Below the pieces are notes generated by a model. The model ran no database searches. It was not told where the DNA came from and saw nothing but the letters and a program-made list of their open reading frames with translations. 64,000 nt of DNA, taken from NCBI GenBank assembly GCA_000161775.1, contig GG704596.1, positions 2,347,979 through 2,411,978 of the forward strand. Reading direction: 5' to 3'. How positions within the stretch are numbered: position 1 is the first letter of the stretch; each line of letters opens with the position of its first letter. Shown one piece after another: positions 25,674-35,977 of the stretch. A program made the translations under genes and the position numbers. This stretch comes from Ruegeria lacuscaerulensis ITI-1157 (GTDB lineage: Bacteria; Pseudomonadota; Alphaproteobacteria; Rhodobacterales; Rhodobacteraceae).

Positions 25674-26116
25674 TGGTTACTCGGCAAGACATTGTACACG
25701 AAGCCCGTGACTGGCTGGGTACGCCCTATGTTCATCAAGCCTCGGTCAAGGGGGCCGGAACCGATTGCCTGGGCCTGTTGCGAGGAGTCTGGCGCGCGGT
25801 CATCGGTGCCGAGCCTGAGCCGGTTCCGGTCTACAGCAAGGATTGGTCTGAACCACAGGGCGAGGAGCGCATGTGGGCCGCGGCTCGGAGGAACCTTGTC
25901 GAACGGGACGCAAGCAACCTGGCCGAAGGCTGCGTGTTGTTGTTTCGGATGCGCGACAGGGGTGTGGCAAAGCACGTGGGCATCGTCAGCGAAATCGGGT
26001 CTGTGCCGCGCTTCATCCATGCCTATTCCGGGCATGGCGTTGTTGAAAACGCGCTGAGCGATCCCTGGCGCCGCCGGGTGGTCGCCTGTTTTGATTTTCC
26101 AGTGGAGGACAACTGA
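25673..26116 (+). CDS. Gene transfer agent NlpC/P60 peptidase g14
   Basis: The protein has 147 residues. It has catalytic Cys in G-T-D-C-L-G-L and His in A-K-H-V-G-I-V, with W-L-G-T-P-Y-V-H-Q ahead: the NlpC/P60 fold. It probably cleaves peptidoglycan peptides during tail attachment or DNA delivery. Overlaps by one base on both sides tie it to g13 and g15. Confidence 0.95.
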   Translation: MVTRQDIVHEARDWLGTPYVHQASVKGAGTDCLGLLRGVWRAVIGAEPEPVPVYSKDWSEPQGEERMWAAARRNLVERDASNLAEGCVLLFRMRDRGVAKHVGIVSEIGSVPRFIHAYSGHGVVENALSDPWRRRVVACFDFPVEDN

Positions 26117-29100
26117 TGGCGACGATTCTTCTATCTGCGGCCGGGGCCGCGCTGGGTGGTTCCATCGGGGGTACGGTCGCGGGTCTGTCCACGGCGATCA
26201 TTGGCCGTGCCGTAGGTGCCTCGCTGGGCAGTGTGATCGATCAACGTCTGATGAGCCAATCCGTCCTGGGCGGTGGTAGCGACGTCGTCGAAACCGGACG
26301 TCTGGACCGGTTTCGCCTGACGGAAACCGGTGAGGGTGCGACCGTGGCCACCATTTTCGGGCGGATGCGGGTTGGCGGTCAGGTGATTTGGGCGTCAGAC
26401 TTCCTTGAAACGCGGACCACCAGCACCCAGACCACGGGCGGTGGCAAGGGGACGCCGTCTTCAGCCGAGGTCACGACGACGACGCACAGTTACAGCTATT
26501 CGATTTCACTGGCGATTGCCGTGGGGGCGGGTGTGATCGCGGACATCTCTCGGGTTTGGGCAGATGGAGAGGAGTTGGAACGATCAAGCCTGAACATGCG
26601 TGTCTATCCGGGCACGATGACGCAGCTGCCTGACCCACTGATCGAAGCCATCGAAGGCTCAGGAAACGTTCCGGCTTACCGTGGCACGGCTTATGTGGTG
26701 ATCGAGGGCCTTCAACTGGGTCGTTTTGGCAATCGTGTCCCGCAGTTCTCGTTCGAAGTGATCCGTCCCGATCAACCCGGAATGCCGAACCGCGAAACCG
26801 AATTGCAGCAGAGCATCAAGGGTGTTGCGCTGATGCCCGGCACGGGCGAGTACACACTGGCCAGCAGCCAAGTCAATTATACCAAGGGAACAGGGCAGAG
26901 CTGGGCGGCCAATGTCAATTCTCCGTCGGGTCAGCCCGATCTGGTGGAGTCGGTTCGCGCATTGGGCAAAGAGCTGCCGGGGTGTGAGGCTGCGTCCCTG
27001 ATCGTTTCCTGGTTTGGCGGTGACCTGCGCTGCGGCGAATGCGAAATCCGCCCCAAGGTTATCCGAAATGACATAGACGGCGCGAACATGCCGTGGACGG
27101 TTTCCGGGCTGACCCGAAAAACCGCAGCGGTAGTTGGCCAAGTCGACGATCGACCTGTTTACGGAGGCACGCCGGCGGATGCCGCGGTGGTGCAGGCGAT
27201 ACGGCACCTCAAGGACGCGGGAAAACGCGTCATGTTCTATCCATTCATCCTTATGGATCAGCTGGAAGGCAATAGTTTGCCTGATCCTTGGTCGGATGCA
27301 GAAGAGCAGCCGCACCTGCCTTGGCGCGGACGGGTTACGCTCGACATTGCGCCGGGTCGGCCGGGGTCGCCGGATGGCACCGCTGAAGCCGAGGCGCAGG
27401 TGGCGGCGTTTTTTGGTGCCGCTCAGGCGTCGGATTTTGCCATCGGAGATGGCAAGGTCGCGTATTCAGGTCCGCAGGACTGGGGGCTGCGCCGATTCAT
27501 CCTGCACTATGCCGCCCTGTGCAAAGCCGCGGGAGGGGTCAGTTCGTTCTGCATCGGGTCCGAGATGCGGGGCCTGACCCAAATACGGGGTGAAACGGGA
27601 TTTCCCGCCGTGGCGCAACTGCGGGCCTTGGCCGCCGAAGTGCGCCAGATTCTCGGACCAGATACCAAGATCGGGTATGCCGCCGATTGGTCTGAGTATT
27701 TCGGGTACCAACCGGCGGACGGCAGCGGAGACCGGTACTTTCACCTGGATCCCCTGTGGGCCGATGACAACATCGACTTCGTCGGCATCGACAACTACAT
27801 GCCGATCTCGGACTGGCGCGAGGGTGACGCGCATCTTGACGCGGAATCCGGCGTGCGGTCGATCTATGACTTGGAGTACTTGCAAGCCAATATCGAAGGC
27901 GGCGAAGGCTATGACTGGTATTATGCTTCGCCCGAAGAGCGCGACGCTCAGATCCGGACTCCGATCGTGGATGCCGACCATGGCGAGCCCTGGATCTGGC
28001 GGTACAAGGATATCCGAAACTGGTGGTCGAACCCCCATCACGAACGGATAGGTGGCGTGCGTCAGGCGGCGCCGACCGCATGGGTGCCCGGGTCGAAACC
28101 AATCTGGTTCACCGAACTGGGCTGTGCGGCCATCGACAAGGGAACGAACCAGCCCAACAAGTTCCTTGACCCGAAATCCTCGGAGTCGGGCTTGCCACGA
28201 TACTCGAACGGGCTGCGCGATGACTTCATCCAGGTGCAATACCTGAAGGCCACGCTGGGCTATTGGCGGGACCCGCAGGTAAACCCGGTTTCGGACGTCT
28301 ATGGCGGGCCGATGGTCGACTTGTCGAATGCGTTTGTCTGGGCTTGGGACGCGCGGCCCTATCCGACCTTCCCTAACCTTCGCACGCAATGGAGTGACGG
28401 GGCCAATTATCCGCGTGGTCACTGGTTGAACGGGCGATCCGGGTCACGGACTCTGGCTTCGGTGGTAACCGAAATCTGCCACGGTGCGGGTGTGACCGAT
28501 ATCGACGTATCAGGCTTGGATGGTGTCGTACGAGGCTATGCGATCCAGGATGTGTCCGACGCGCGTGCGGCTTTGCAGCCGTTGATGCTGCGCTATGGGT
28601 TTGATGCGGTCGAACGGGATGGAAAGCTGTATTTCCGGATGCGGCAGGGCCGTCAGCCCGTCAATCTGACGCTGGACCAACTTGCCGAAAGCCCCGAAAT
28701 CGACGGTCGGGTTCAGTATCAGCGCGAGGCCGAGGCCGAGATGACTGGTCGCGTGCGGCTGCAATTCGTTCAATCGGATTCGGATCATGACCCGGTGTCG
28801 GAAGAGGCGGTTCTTCCAGTGGATGAAACGCACTCTGTCGCGGTGAACGAAATGCCTTTGTCGATGACCCGTGCCGAGGGCCGCCAGACCGTCGAACGCT
28901 GGCTGGCCGAAGCTCGCGTTTCGCGGGACTCGGCCCGGTTTGCCTTGCCCCCCTCGCTGATGAACGTTGGGGCAGGTGATGTGGTGCGTCTGCCCGCCGA
29001 GAAAGGGGGCGCAAGCGCCCTGTATCGCATCGATCGGGTGGAGCAGGCCGACTTGCAACTGGTACATGCCGTACGGATCGAGCCGGGCGTTTTTCAGCCG

Positions 29101-30078
29101 TCCAACATGGCCGATGACGACGTCGTGGCCCGACCCTATGTGGCGCCGGTGCCCGTTCTTCCGGTGTTTCTGGATCTGCCGCTGATAACCGGCACCGAAG
29201 AGCCGCACGCGCCGTACATTGCGGCTACGGCGAGCCCGTGGCCGGGTAGCGTCGCTGTCTATGTATCGGACCAGGACGATGACTACGCCCTGCGCGATGT
29301 TCTGGCCGGGCAGGCGGTGATCGGTTTCACCGAGACCCCTTTGCGAAAGGCCGGAGCCGGAATATGGGACAACGGCGCCCCCTTGCGCGTCAGGCTGGTG
29401 GACGGTGTGCTCGAGTCGCGAACGCGCGCGGCGCTTTTGAACGGAGCCAACCTTGCGGCGATCGGCGATGGAACGCCCGGTAATTGGGAACTGTTCCAGT
29501 TCGCCCAAGCCGATCTGCAGGAGCCGGGCGTCTACGCATTGTCGGGCCGTTTGCGTGGACAACTCGGCACCGACGCACTGATGCCCGAGGAATGGCCCGA
29601 AGGGGCGATGTTTGTTCTGTTGGACGAGCGTGTGCGGCAGACGACTCTGTTGCGCAGCGAGCGTCGGGTCGCCCGTCACTATCGCATCGGGCCAGCCACC
29701 CGGGGATATGACGACGATTCTTATGTCCACCGGGTCGAGGCGTTCGACGGAAACGGTCTGAGGCCCTATGCCCCCGTCCACCTGAGGGTCGAACAGACAG
29801 CGGCTGGGGACCGGGTCTCGTGGATTCGGCGTACTCGGGTCGACGGGGACGGCTGGGATGTGCTGGATGTTCCATTGGGCGAAGAAAGCGAATCCTACTT
29901 GCTGCGGATCCGTTCTGGTGGTGCCTTGGTGCGCGAAGAGACGACAACCAGTTCGACCTGGACGTATTCTGCGGCAATGAAGGCTGCGGACGGTGTCATC
30001 GGAACCTACGGCATCGAGGTGTCGCAGACCTCGTCAAGCTACGGTCCAGGGCTCGCCGCTCGGCTGATCGTGGGCTAG
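26116..30078 (+). CDS. Gene transfer agent megatron/host-specificity protein g15
   Basis: The protein has 1320 residues, similar in length to g15 of RcGTA. The Gly/Ala-rich hydrophobic N-terminus is followed by baseplate domains. A TIM-barrel-like domain (about 400-740) contains W-F-T-E-L-G-C-A-A-I-D-K-G-T-N-Q-P-N and the D-P-K-S-S-E-S segment. A phage-tail-type domain with fibronectin-like character ends the protein. It forms the baseplate centre and fibre attachment, so it governs host contact. The reading frame is intact throughout. Confidence 0.96.
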   Translation: MATILLSAAGAALGGSIGGTVAGLSTAIIGRAVGASLGSVIDQRLMSQSVLGGGSDVVETGRLDRFRLTETGEGATVATIFGRMRVGGQVIWASDFLETRTTSTQTTGGGKGTPSSAEVTTTTHSYSYSISLAIAVGAGVIADISRVWADGEELERSSLNMRVYPGTMTQLPDPLIEAIEGSGNVPAYRGTAYVVIEGLQLGRFGNRVPQFSFEVIRPDQPGMPNRETELQQSIKGVALMPGTGEYTLASSQVNYTKGTGQSWAANVNSPSGQPDLVESVRALGKELPGCEAASLIVSWFGGDLRCGECEIRPKVIRNDIDGANMPWTVSGLTRKTAAVVGQVDDRPVYGGTPADAAVVQAIRHLKDAGKRVMFYPFILMDQLEGNSLPDPWSDAEEQPHLPWRGRVTLDIAPGRPGSPDGTAEAEAQVAAFFGAAQASDFAIGDGKVAYSGPQDWGLRRFILHYAALCKAAGGVSSFCIGSEMRGLTQIRGETGFPAVAQLRALAAEVRQILGPDTKIGYAADWSEYFGYQPADGSGDRYFHLDPLWADDNIDFVGIDNYMPISDWREGDAHLDAESGVRSIYDLEYLQANIEGGEGYDWYYASPEERDAQIRTPIVDADHGEPWIWRYKDIRNWWSNPHHERIGGVRQAAPTAWVPGSKPIWFTELGCAAIDKGTNQPNKFLDPKSSESGLPRYSNGLRDDFIQVQYLKATLGYWRDPQVNPVSDVYGGPMVDLSNAFVWAWDARPYPTFPNLRTQWSDGANYPRGHWLNGRSGSRTLASVVTEICHGAGVTDIDVSGLDGVVRGYAIQDVSDARAALQPLMLRYGFDAVERDGKLYFRMRQGRQPVNLTLDQLAESPEIDGRVQYQREAEAEMTGRVRLQFVQSDSDHDPVSEEAVLPVDETHSVAVNEMPLSMTRAEGRQTVERWLAEARVSRDSARFALPPSLMNVGAGDVVRLPAEKGGASALYRIDRVEQADLQLVHAVRIEPGVFQPSNMADDDVVARPYVAPVPVLPVFLDLPLITGTEEPHAPYIAATASPWPGSVAVYVSDQDDDYALRDVLAGQAVIGFTETPLRKAGAGIWDNGAPLRVRLVDGVLESRTRAALLNGANLAAIGDGTPGNWELFQFAQADLQEPGVYALSGRLRGQLGTDALMPEEWPEGAMFVLLDERVRQTTLLRSERRVARHYRIGPATRGYDDDSYVHRVEAFDGNGLRPYAPVHLRVEQTAAGDRVSWIRRTRVDGDGWDVLDVPLGEESESYLLRIRSGGALVREETTTSSTWTYSAAMKAADGVIGTYGIEVSQTSSSYGPGLAARLIVG

Positions 30079-30085
30079 GTCGGCC

Positions 30086-30382
30086 ATGCGCCCCGTTCTG
30101 CACGGAGACGTCAGCGCAGCGGCGCGGGCCCTGTTGACCGCGCCGCCGCCCCATCGGGACCGCCTGTGCGCCCGCATGATCGCCGAGGCCGAACTGGCCG
30201 ACCGCCATGTTGCGGTCACGGGGCGGCTGCATCCGCAGTTCGGCAACGGGTCGTTGATGGCGGCGGCCCGATCTCGGCCGCTGGCGGACGAACCAAGTTT
30301 CGACGACACCGATTACTGTCAGTGTTTCGAGACGGTTCTGCGCCATCTGATCCGGTTCCAGATCAGCCAGATGCGCAGCTGA
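30086..30382 (+). CDS. Small conserved protein trailing the GTA cluster
   Basis: The protein has 98 residues and starts 7 bp after g15. It is rich in Ala, Arg and His, with R-L-C-A-R-M-I-A-E-A-E-L-A-D-R-H and D-D-T-D-Y-C-Q-C. Similar small genes follow g15 in other roseobacters from memory, but no function is known. Its last 20 bp overlap the convergent zinc-finger gene. Confidence 0.7.
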   Translation: MRPVLHGDVSAAARALLTAPPPHRDRLCARMIAEAELADRHVAVTGRLHPQFGNGSLMAAARSRPLADEPSFDDTDYCQCFETVLRHLIRFQISQMRS

Positions 30383-30701
30383 CGCATTTCCCGGCGGCTG
30401 GATCCAGTTCCAGCCGCCCGCGCGCGATGGCGTCGCCACAGTCTTCGCAATATCCGAATTCACCCTTGGAAATGCGCGTCAGCGCGGCATTCAGGCGGCG
30501 GGCTTCGAGGTCGCGTCGGGTCTGCTGGGCCTTGGCTATGGCCTGGTTCTGCAGCGCGTCCATCCGGCTGAGCCGCCCAACCGCCTGCTGGTCAAGTTCG
30601 ACAACCGATTGGGCCTGTTTCCCGGCCTCGGAATTCTGTTCCAATTCGGCCAACCGGGCGCGGATCAGTGTTTCGAATTCCTTCAGTTCCGCCTGGTTCA
30701 T
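30363..30701 (-). CDS. DksA/TraR-type C4 zinc finger protein
   Basis: The protein has 112 residues: a coiled-coil N-terminal part (about 5-75), then a C4 zinc finger C85-x2-C88 and C106-x2-C109. V-G-R-L-S-R-M-D-A-L-Q is typical of short TraR/DksA-family proteins. It lacks the long coiled coil of full DksA (about 150 residues), so it may bind the RNA polymerase secondary channel but need not act with ppGpp. It is convergent with, and overlaps, the last GTA-region gene and is divergent from cysE. Confidence 0.88.
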   Translation of the reverse strand: MNQAELKEFETLIRARLAELEQNSEAGKQAQSVVELDQQAVGRLSRMDALQNQAIAKAQQTRRDLEARRLNAALTRISKGEFGYCEDCGDAIARGRLELDPAAGKCVSCASG

Positions 30702-30733
30702 TTTTTGTTGTGCCGTAGATCAAGGGTTTGCGT

Positions 30734-30763
30734 TTGGCCTTTTTGGGCCTAGATGGCTATTCT
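30734..30763 (+). promoter_or_regulatory. Candidate promoter of cysE
   Basis: TTGGCC (30734-30739), an 18-bp spacer and TATTCT (30758-30763) lie 25 bp before the cysE ATG. This is by eye only. Confidence 0.35.
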
Positions 30764-30787
30764 AGGCGCAGAAAAGGAACAAAAGCC

Positions 30788-31597
30788 ATGTTTGAAACGC
30801 GCACCCAAGTCACTCCGGTCGATCCCGTCTGGGATCGGATCACATCCGAGGCACAAGCCGCCGTCGAGAAAGAACCTCTGATGGGCGGTCTGGTGCATGC
30901 CTGCATTCTGCACCACAAATCGCTGGAACGCGCCTTGTCATATCGGATTTCGGCCAAGCTGTGCTCGAACGAGATGTCGATGATGGTGCTGCGGGAAATC
31001 GTCGAGGAGGCCTACGCCGACGACAAAAGCCTGCTGACTGCCGCCCGGGCTGACCTGATGGCCGTGTATGAGCGGGATCCGGCCTGCCATCGCCTGCTGC
31101 AGCCGATCCTGTATTTCAAGGGCTACCAGGCCATGCAGGCGTATAGGGTGGCGCATTGGCTGTGGCGCAAGGGGCGCCACGATCTGGCCTATTTCTTGCA
31201 GATGCGCTGTTCCGAGATTTTTGGAATCGATATCCACCCTGCCGCGAAGATCGGCAAGGGCATCATGATCGACCATGCGCATTCCATCGTGATCGGTGAA
31301 ACCGCGGTCGTGGGCGACAACGTCTCGATGCTGCATTCGGTGACCCTTGGCGGGACCGGCAAGGAGGAAGAGGACCGCCATCCCAAGATCGAGGATGGCG
31401 TTCTGATCGGCGCCGGCGCCAAGGTTCTGGGCAATATCCGGGTGGGTCATTGCAGCCGTATCGCTGCCGGTTCTGTGGTGCTGCAGGATGTGCCGCCCTG
31501 CAAGACCGTGGCGGGCATCCCTGCCAAGATCGTGGGCGAGGCCGGATGCGACCAGCCCGCGATCTCGATGGATCACATGCTGGGCAAGGATCAGTAA
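30788..31597 (+). CDS. cysE: Serine O-acetyltransferase
   Basis: The protein has 269 residues. The N-terminal helical domain (about 10-140) is followed by left-handed beta-helix hexapeptide repeats. These contain the active-site segment I-D-H-A-H-S-I-V-I-G-E-T and the acetyl-CoA loop L-G-G-T-G-K. The enzyme makes O-acetylserine for cysteine synthesis. The C-terminal tail ends M-D-H-M-L-G-K-D-Q and may insert into cysteine synthase. It is monocistronic by context, with its own promoter candidate and terminator. Confidence 0.96.
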   Translation: MFETRTQVTPVDPVWDRITSEAQAAVEKEPLMGGLVHACILHHKSLERALSYRISAKLCSNEMSMMVLREIVEEAYADDKSLLTAARADLMAVYERDPACHRLLQPILYFKGYQAMQAYRVAHWLWRKGRHDLAYFLQMRCSEIFGIDIHPAAKIGKGIMIDHAHSIVIGETAVVGDNVSMLHSVTLGGTGKEEEDRHPKIEDGVLIGAGAKVLGNIRVGHCSRIAAGSVVLQDVPPCKTVAGIPAKIVGEAGCDQPAISMDHMLGKDQ

Positions 31598-31614
31598 GCC
31601 TCTTCTCAGGTACG

Positions 31615-31648
31615 AAAAAAGCCGCCTCGGATCCCGGGGCGGCTTTTT
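31615..31648. terminator. Bidirectional terminator between cysE and pdhC
   Basis: The stem AAAAGCCGCC (31617-31626) / GGCGGCTTTT (31638-31647) is flanked by A-run and T-run. It fits both convergent genes. Confidence 0.85.
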
Positions 31649-31665
31649 GTTTCTTGTGGCGTGGA

Positions 31666-32979
31666 TCAGGCCAGCATGACCATCGGGTTCTCCAGGTTGT
31701 CCACGATCGCCTGCAGCAACTGAGCCCCAAGCGCGCCGTCGATCACCCGGTGATCCACCGACATGGTGACCGACATCACGGTCGCCACGGTCAGTTCCCC
31801 GTCCTCGCCCACGACCGGCTTCTTGGCGCCGGTGCCGACGGCCAGGATGCCCGCATGCGGCGGGTTCACGATGGCGTCGAAATTGTCGATGCCATACATG
31901 CCCAGGTTCGAGATCGCGAAGGTGCCGCCCTGATATTCATGCGGGGCCAGCTTGCGTTCCCGGGCACGAGCGGCCAGATCCTTCATCTCGGTCGAGAGGG
32001 CCGACAGAGATTTGGTGTCGGCATCCTGCAGGACCGGGGTGAAAAGCCCACCCTCGATCGCCACGGCCACGGCCACGTCCGAAGGTTTCAGTTGCAGCAC
32101 CCGATCGCCCGCCCAGACGGCGTTGCATTCGGGCACCTGCTGCAGTGCGTTGGCGACGGCCTTGATGATGAAGTCGTTGACGCTCAGCTTCACGCCGCGG
32201 GACTCCAGCTGCTTGTTCAACTGGCTGCGGAATTTCAGCAGCGCGTCCAGCTTGATGTCGCGGCGCAGGTAGAAATGCGGGATGGTCTGCTTGGCCTCGG
32301 CCAGGCGGGCGGCGATGGTTTTGCGCATGCCGTCCAGCTTGACCTCCTGGTATTCGCGGCCTTCGTACATACGGGCCACCATGTCGGCCGAGGGGCCTGC
32401 AGGAGCAGCGGCAGGGGCCGGCGCCGCGCTTGCCGCAGCAGCCGGTGCCGGTGCCGCTGCCGGAGCGGTTGCGCCTTCGACATCTGCTTTGACGATGCGG
32501 CCATGCGGGCCCGAGCCCTTGATCTGTGCCAGATCCAGACCCTTTTGGGCGGCTATGCGACGGGCCAGCGGAGAAGCAAAGATGCGACCGCCATCTGCCT
32601 TGACCGGAGCCGCAGTTGCCGAAGCGGGGGCGGGCGCCTCGGATGCCGCAGGGGCGGCAGCCTCGTTGCCCGCGTCGGCTGCGGGTGCAGCCTCGGGCGC
32701 TTTGGCGGGGACGGCCGCGATGTCATCGGCGCTTTCGCCTTCTTCCAACAGCACGGCGATGGGGGTGTTCACCTTGACCCCTTCGGTGCCTTCGGGGATC
32801 AGGATCTTGCCGACGACGCCTTCGTCGACGGCTTCAAACTCCATCGTGGCCTTGTCGGTCTCGATCTCGGCCAGCAGGTCGCCCGAGGAGACGGTATCGC
32901 CCTCCTTGACCAGCCATTTGGCAAGCGTGCCTTCCTCCATGGTCGGCGAAAGGGCGGGCATCAGAATTTCGGTGGGCAT
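31666..32979 (-). CDS. pdhC: Pyruvate dehydrogenase E2, dihydrolipoamide acetyltransferase
   Basis: The protein has 437 residues. The N-terminal lipoyl domain has lipoyl-lysine K43 in E-T-D-K-A-T-M-E. An Ala/Pro-rich linker follows, then the E1/E3-binding domain ([15 protein letters not shown]). A second Ala/Pro linker leads to the catalytic domain, which contains D-H-R-V-I-D-G near the C-terminus. It transfers acetyl groups to CoA. It is the last gene of pdhA-pdhB-pdhC, 14 bp after pdhB. Confidence 0.97.
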   Translation of the reverse strand: MPTEILMPALSPTMEEGTLAKWLVKEGDTVSSGDLLAEIETDKATMEFEAVDEGVVGKILIPEGTEGVKVNTPIAVLLEEGESADDIAAVPAKAPEAAPAADAGNEAAAPAASEAPAPASATAAPVKADGGRIFASPLARRIAAQKGLDLAQIKGSGPHGRIVKADVEGATAPAAAPAPAAAASAAPAPAAAPAGPSADMVARMYEGREYQEVKLDGMRKTIAARLAEAKQTIPHFYLRRDIKLDALLKFRSQLNKQLESRGVKLSVNDFIIKAVANALQQVPECNAVWAGDRVLQLKPSDVAVAVAIEGGLFTPVLQDADTKSLSALSTEMKDLAARARERKLAPHEYQGGTFAISNLGMYGIDNFDAIVNPPHAGILAVGTGAKKPVVGEDGELTVATVMSVTMSVDHRVIDGALGAQLLQAIVDNLENPMVMLA

Positions 32980-32993
32980 CTGTCAGTCGCTCC

Positions 32994-34373
<1,380 letters not shown>

Positions 34374-34388
34374 GTCTTGTTCGTCCTC

Positions 34389-35378
34389 TCAGGCGTAGAT
34401 ATCGGTCCAGAGCTCCTCGACTGGAGGCTCGGGGCTTTCCTTGGCGAATTCGGCGGCCTGGTTGACGATCTCCTTGATCTCCTTGTCGATCGCCTTGAGG
34501 TCGTCCTCGGATGCGTGCTTGCCGGACAGAAGCAGCTCGCGCACATGTTCGATCGGGTCGCTCTGTTCGCGCACCTTCTGCACCTCTTCGCGGGTGCGGT
34601 ACTTGGCCGGGTCCGACATCGAGTGGCCACGATAGCGGTAGGTCTTGACCTCGAGGATGTAGGGGCCTTTGCCCGCGCGGCAGTGTGCCACGGCTTTCTC
34701 GCCGGCCTCTTTCACCGCCAGCACATCCATGCCGTTGACGATCTCGCCGGGAATGCCGAACGCCTCACCGCGGTGATAGATGTCCTTGGTCGAGGTCGAG
34801 CGCGACTGGGCGGTGCCCATCGCGTACTGGTTGTTCTCGATCACGAAGACCACCGGCAGCTGCCAGATGGCGGCCATGTTGAAGGTTTCATACACCTGGC
34901 CCTGGTTCGCCGCGCCGTCACCGAAATAGGTGAAGGTCACCCGGCCATTGTCCTTGTACTTGTCGGCGAAGGCCAGACCGGCGCCCAGCGGCACCTGCGC
35001 GCCCACGATGCCGTGGCCGCCATAGAAATGCTTTTCCTTCGAGAACATGTGCATCGAGCCGCCCTTGCCCTTGGACAGGCCGCCGATGCGCCCGGTGAGT
35101 TCGGCCATCACGCCGCCCGGATCCATGCCGCAGGCCAGCATGTGGCCGTGGTCGCGGTAGGAGGTGATGCGCTTGTCGCCTTCCTCGGCCGCGGCCTCGA
35201 GCCCGACGACGACCGCCTCTTGCCCGATGTAGAGGTGGCAGAAGCCGCCGATCAGACCCATTCCGTACAGTTGTCCTGCCTTTTCCTCGAATCGGCGGAT
35301 CAACAGCATCTCGCGGTAGTAGGTCTTGAGTTCTTCCGCAGAAACGTTTGGTTTCTTTGTGGTTTTTCGCGCAGCCAT
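34389..35378 (-). CDS. pdhA: Pyruvate dehydrogenase E1 alpha subunit
   Basis: The protein has 329 residues. The thiamine-diphosphate motif G-D-G-A-A-N-Q-G starts the cofactor site, and Y-R-Y-R-G-H-S-M-S-D-P is the conserved loop downstream. With PdhB it decarboxylates pyruvate. It is first in the operon. A perfect 9-bp inverted repeat lies 26-47 bp upstream of its ATG and matches one upstream of lpdA. Confidence 0.97.
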   Translation of the reverse strand: MAARKTTKKPNVSAEELKTYYREMLLIRRFEEKAGQLYGMGLIGGFCHLYIGQEAVVVGLEAAAEEGDKRITSYRDHGHMLACGMDPGGVMAELTGRIGGLSKGKGGSMHMFSKEKHFYGGHGIVGAQVPLGAGLAFADKYKDNGRVTFTYFGDGAANQGQVYETFNMAAIWQLPVVFVIENNQYAMGTAQSRSTSTKDIYHRGEAFGIPGEIVNGMDVLAVKEAGEKAVAHCRAGKGPYILEVKTYRYRGHSMSDPAKYRTREEVQKVREQSDPIEHVRELLLSGKHASEDDLKAIDKEIKEIVNQAAEFAKESPEPPVEELWTDIYA

Positions 35379-35403
35379 CGTGGCGACCTCTCCCTTCCGG
35401 CAG

Positions 35404-35425
35404 GATAGTTTAGCGTTAAACTATC
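35404..35425 (-). promoter_or_regulatory. Palindromic operator upstream of pdhA
   Basis: GATAGTTTA (35404-35412), four bases GCGT, then TAAACTATC (35417-35425): a perfect 9-bp inverted repeat. Its core TAGTTTAGCGTTAAACTA matches the lpdA site at 50480-50497 in 16 of 18 bases. The position next to the start suggests a repressor or dual regulator of pyruvate dehydrogenase. Confidence 0.6.
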
Positions 35426-35508
35426 TTTTAGTGCATTTCGTGCAGTCTGGCGAGTGGAAATGTGACGCAGCGTCCTGGCGCGCGCTGTGCCAAAGCCGGG
35501 GTGCGCGT

Positions 35509-35808
35509 TCAGCGGATGACGATTTCGTCGGCGCGGATCATGCCCAGAACCGAACGCGCCTGTTCGTCCAGAAGATCAAGGTCAAGATAGGTGTCCGAAA
35601 GCCTGCGCGTCAGGTTCTCCATCCGCACGATCTCGGTGTTCAATGCGGCCAGATCGCGCGACAGAGCATCCCGTTCCGCCGCAATCTCGACCCGCCGAAG
35701 CAGGCCATAGTCGCCCTGTACGGCAGCGAAGGTGAAATACACACCCAGCAAAAACGCCACTGAGAAGAACAGGACTGCGCCCAAACCGGGCCGACTGGAA
35801 CGGGACAC
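35509..35808 (-). CDS. FtsB/DivIC-like septum formation initiator
   Basis: About 99 residues from a GTG at 35808; an ATG at 35862 would add 18 Arg-rich residues. A short cytosolic tail, one membrane helix (A-V-L-F-F-S-V-A-F-L-L-G-V-Y-F-T-F-A-A) and a periplasmic coiled coil (about 40-80) match the DivIC/FtsB family. The ending L-D-L-L-D-E-Q-A-R-S-V-L-G-M is typical of roseobacter members. It would join the FtsBLQ division complex. It lies downstream of pgk and upstream of pdhA on the same strand. Confidence 0.85.
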   Translation of the reverse strand: MSRSSRPGLGAVLFFSVAFLLGVYFTFAAVQGDYGLLRRVEIAAERDALSRDLAALNTEIVRMENLTRRLSDTYLDLDLLDEQARSVLGMIRADEIVIR

Positions 35809-35977
35809 TCTGTTTACCGCCGTATGAATACTGCCTCGAAATCGTGCCCGTTTCCCGGGCATCTGTCGGCACTATGTCACAGGTGATTCGGCTTGTGAAT
35901 CCCCGAAAGCGCGAAAATCGCGACAGCGAGTCAAAAAACCCAAGGGTCCCGCCAGGCGAGGCGCCATAAGCCTTGCA

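Noticed and set aside
15173..30382. A prophage
   Set aside because: Gene order, small sizes and the absence of integrase, lysis or replication genes fit an RcGTA-type gene transfer agent, which is a known system.
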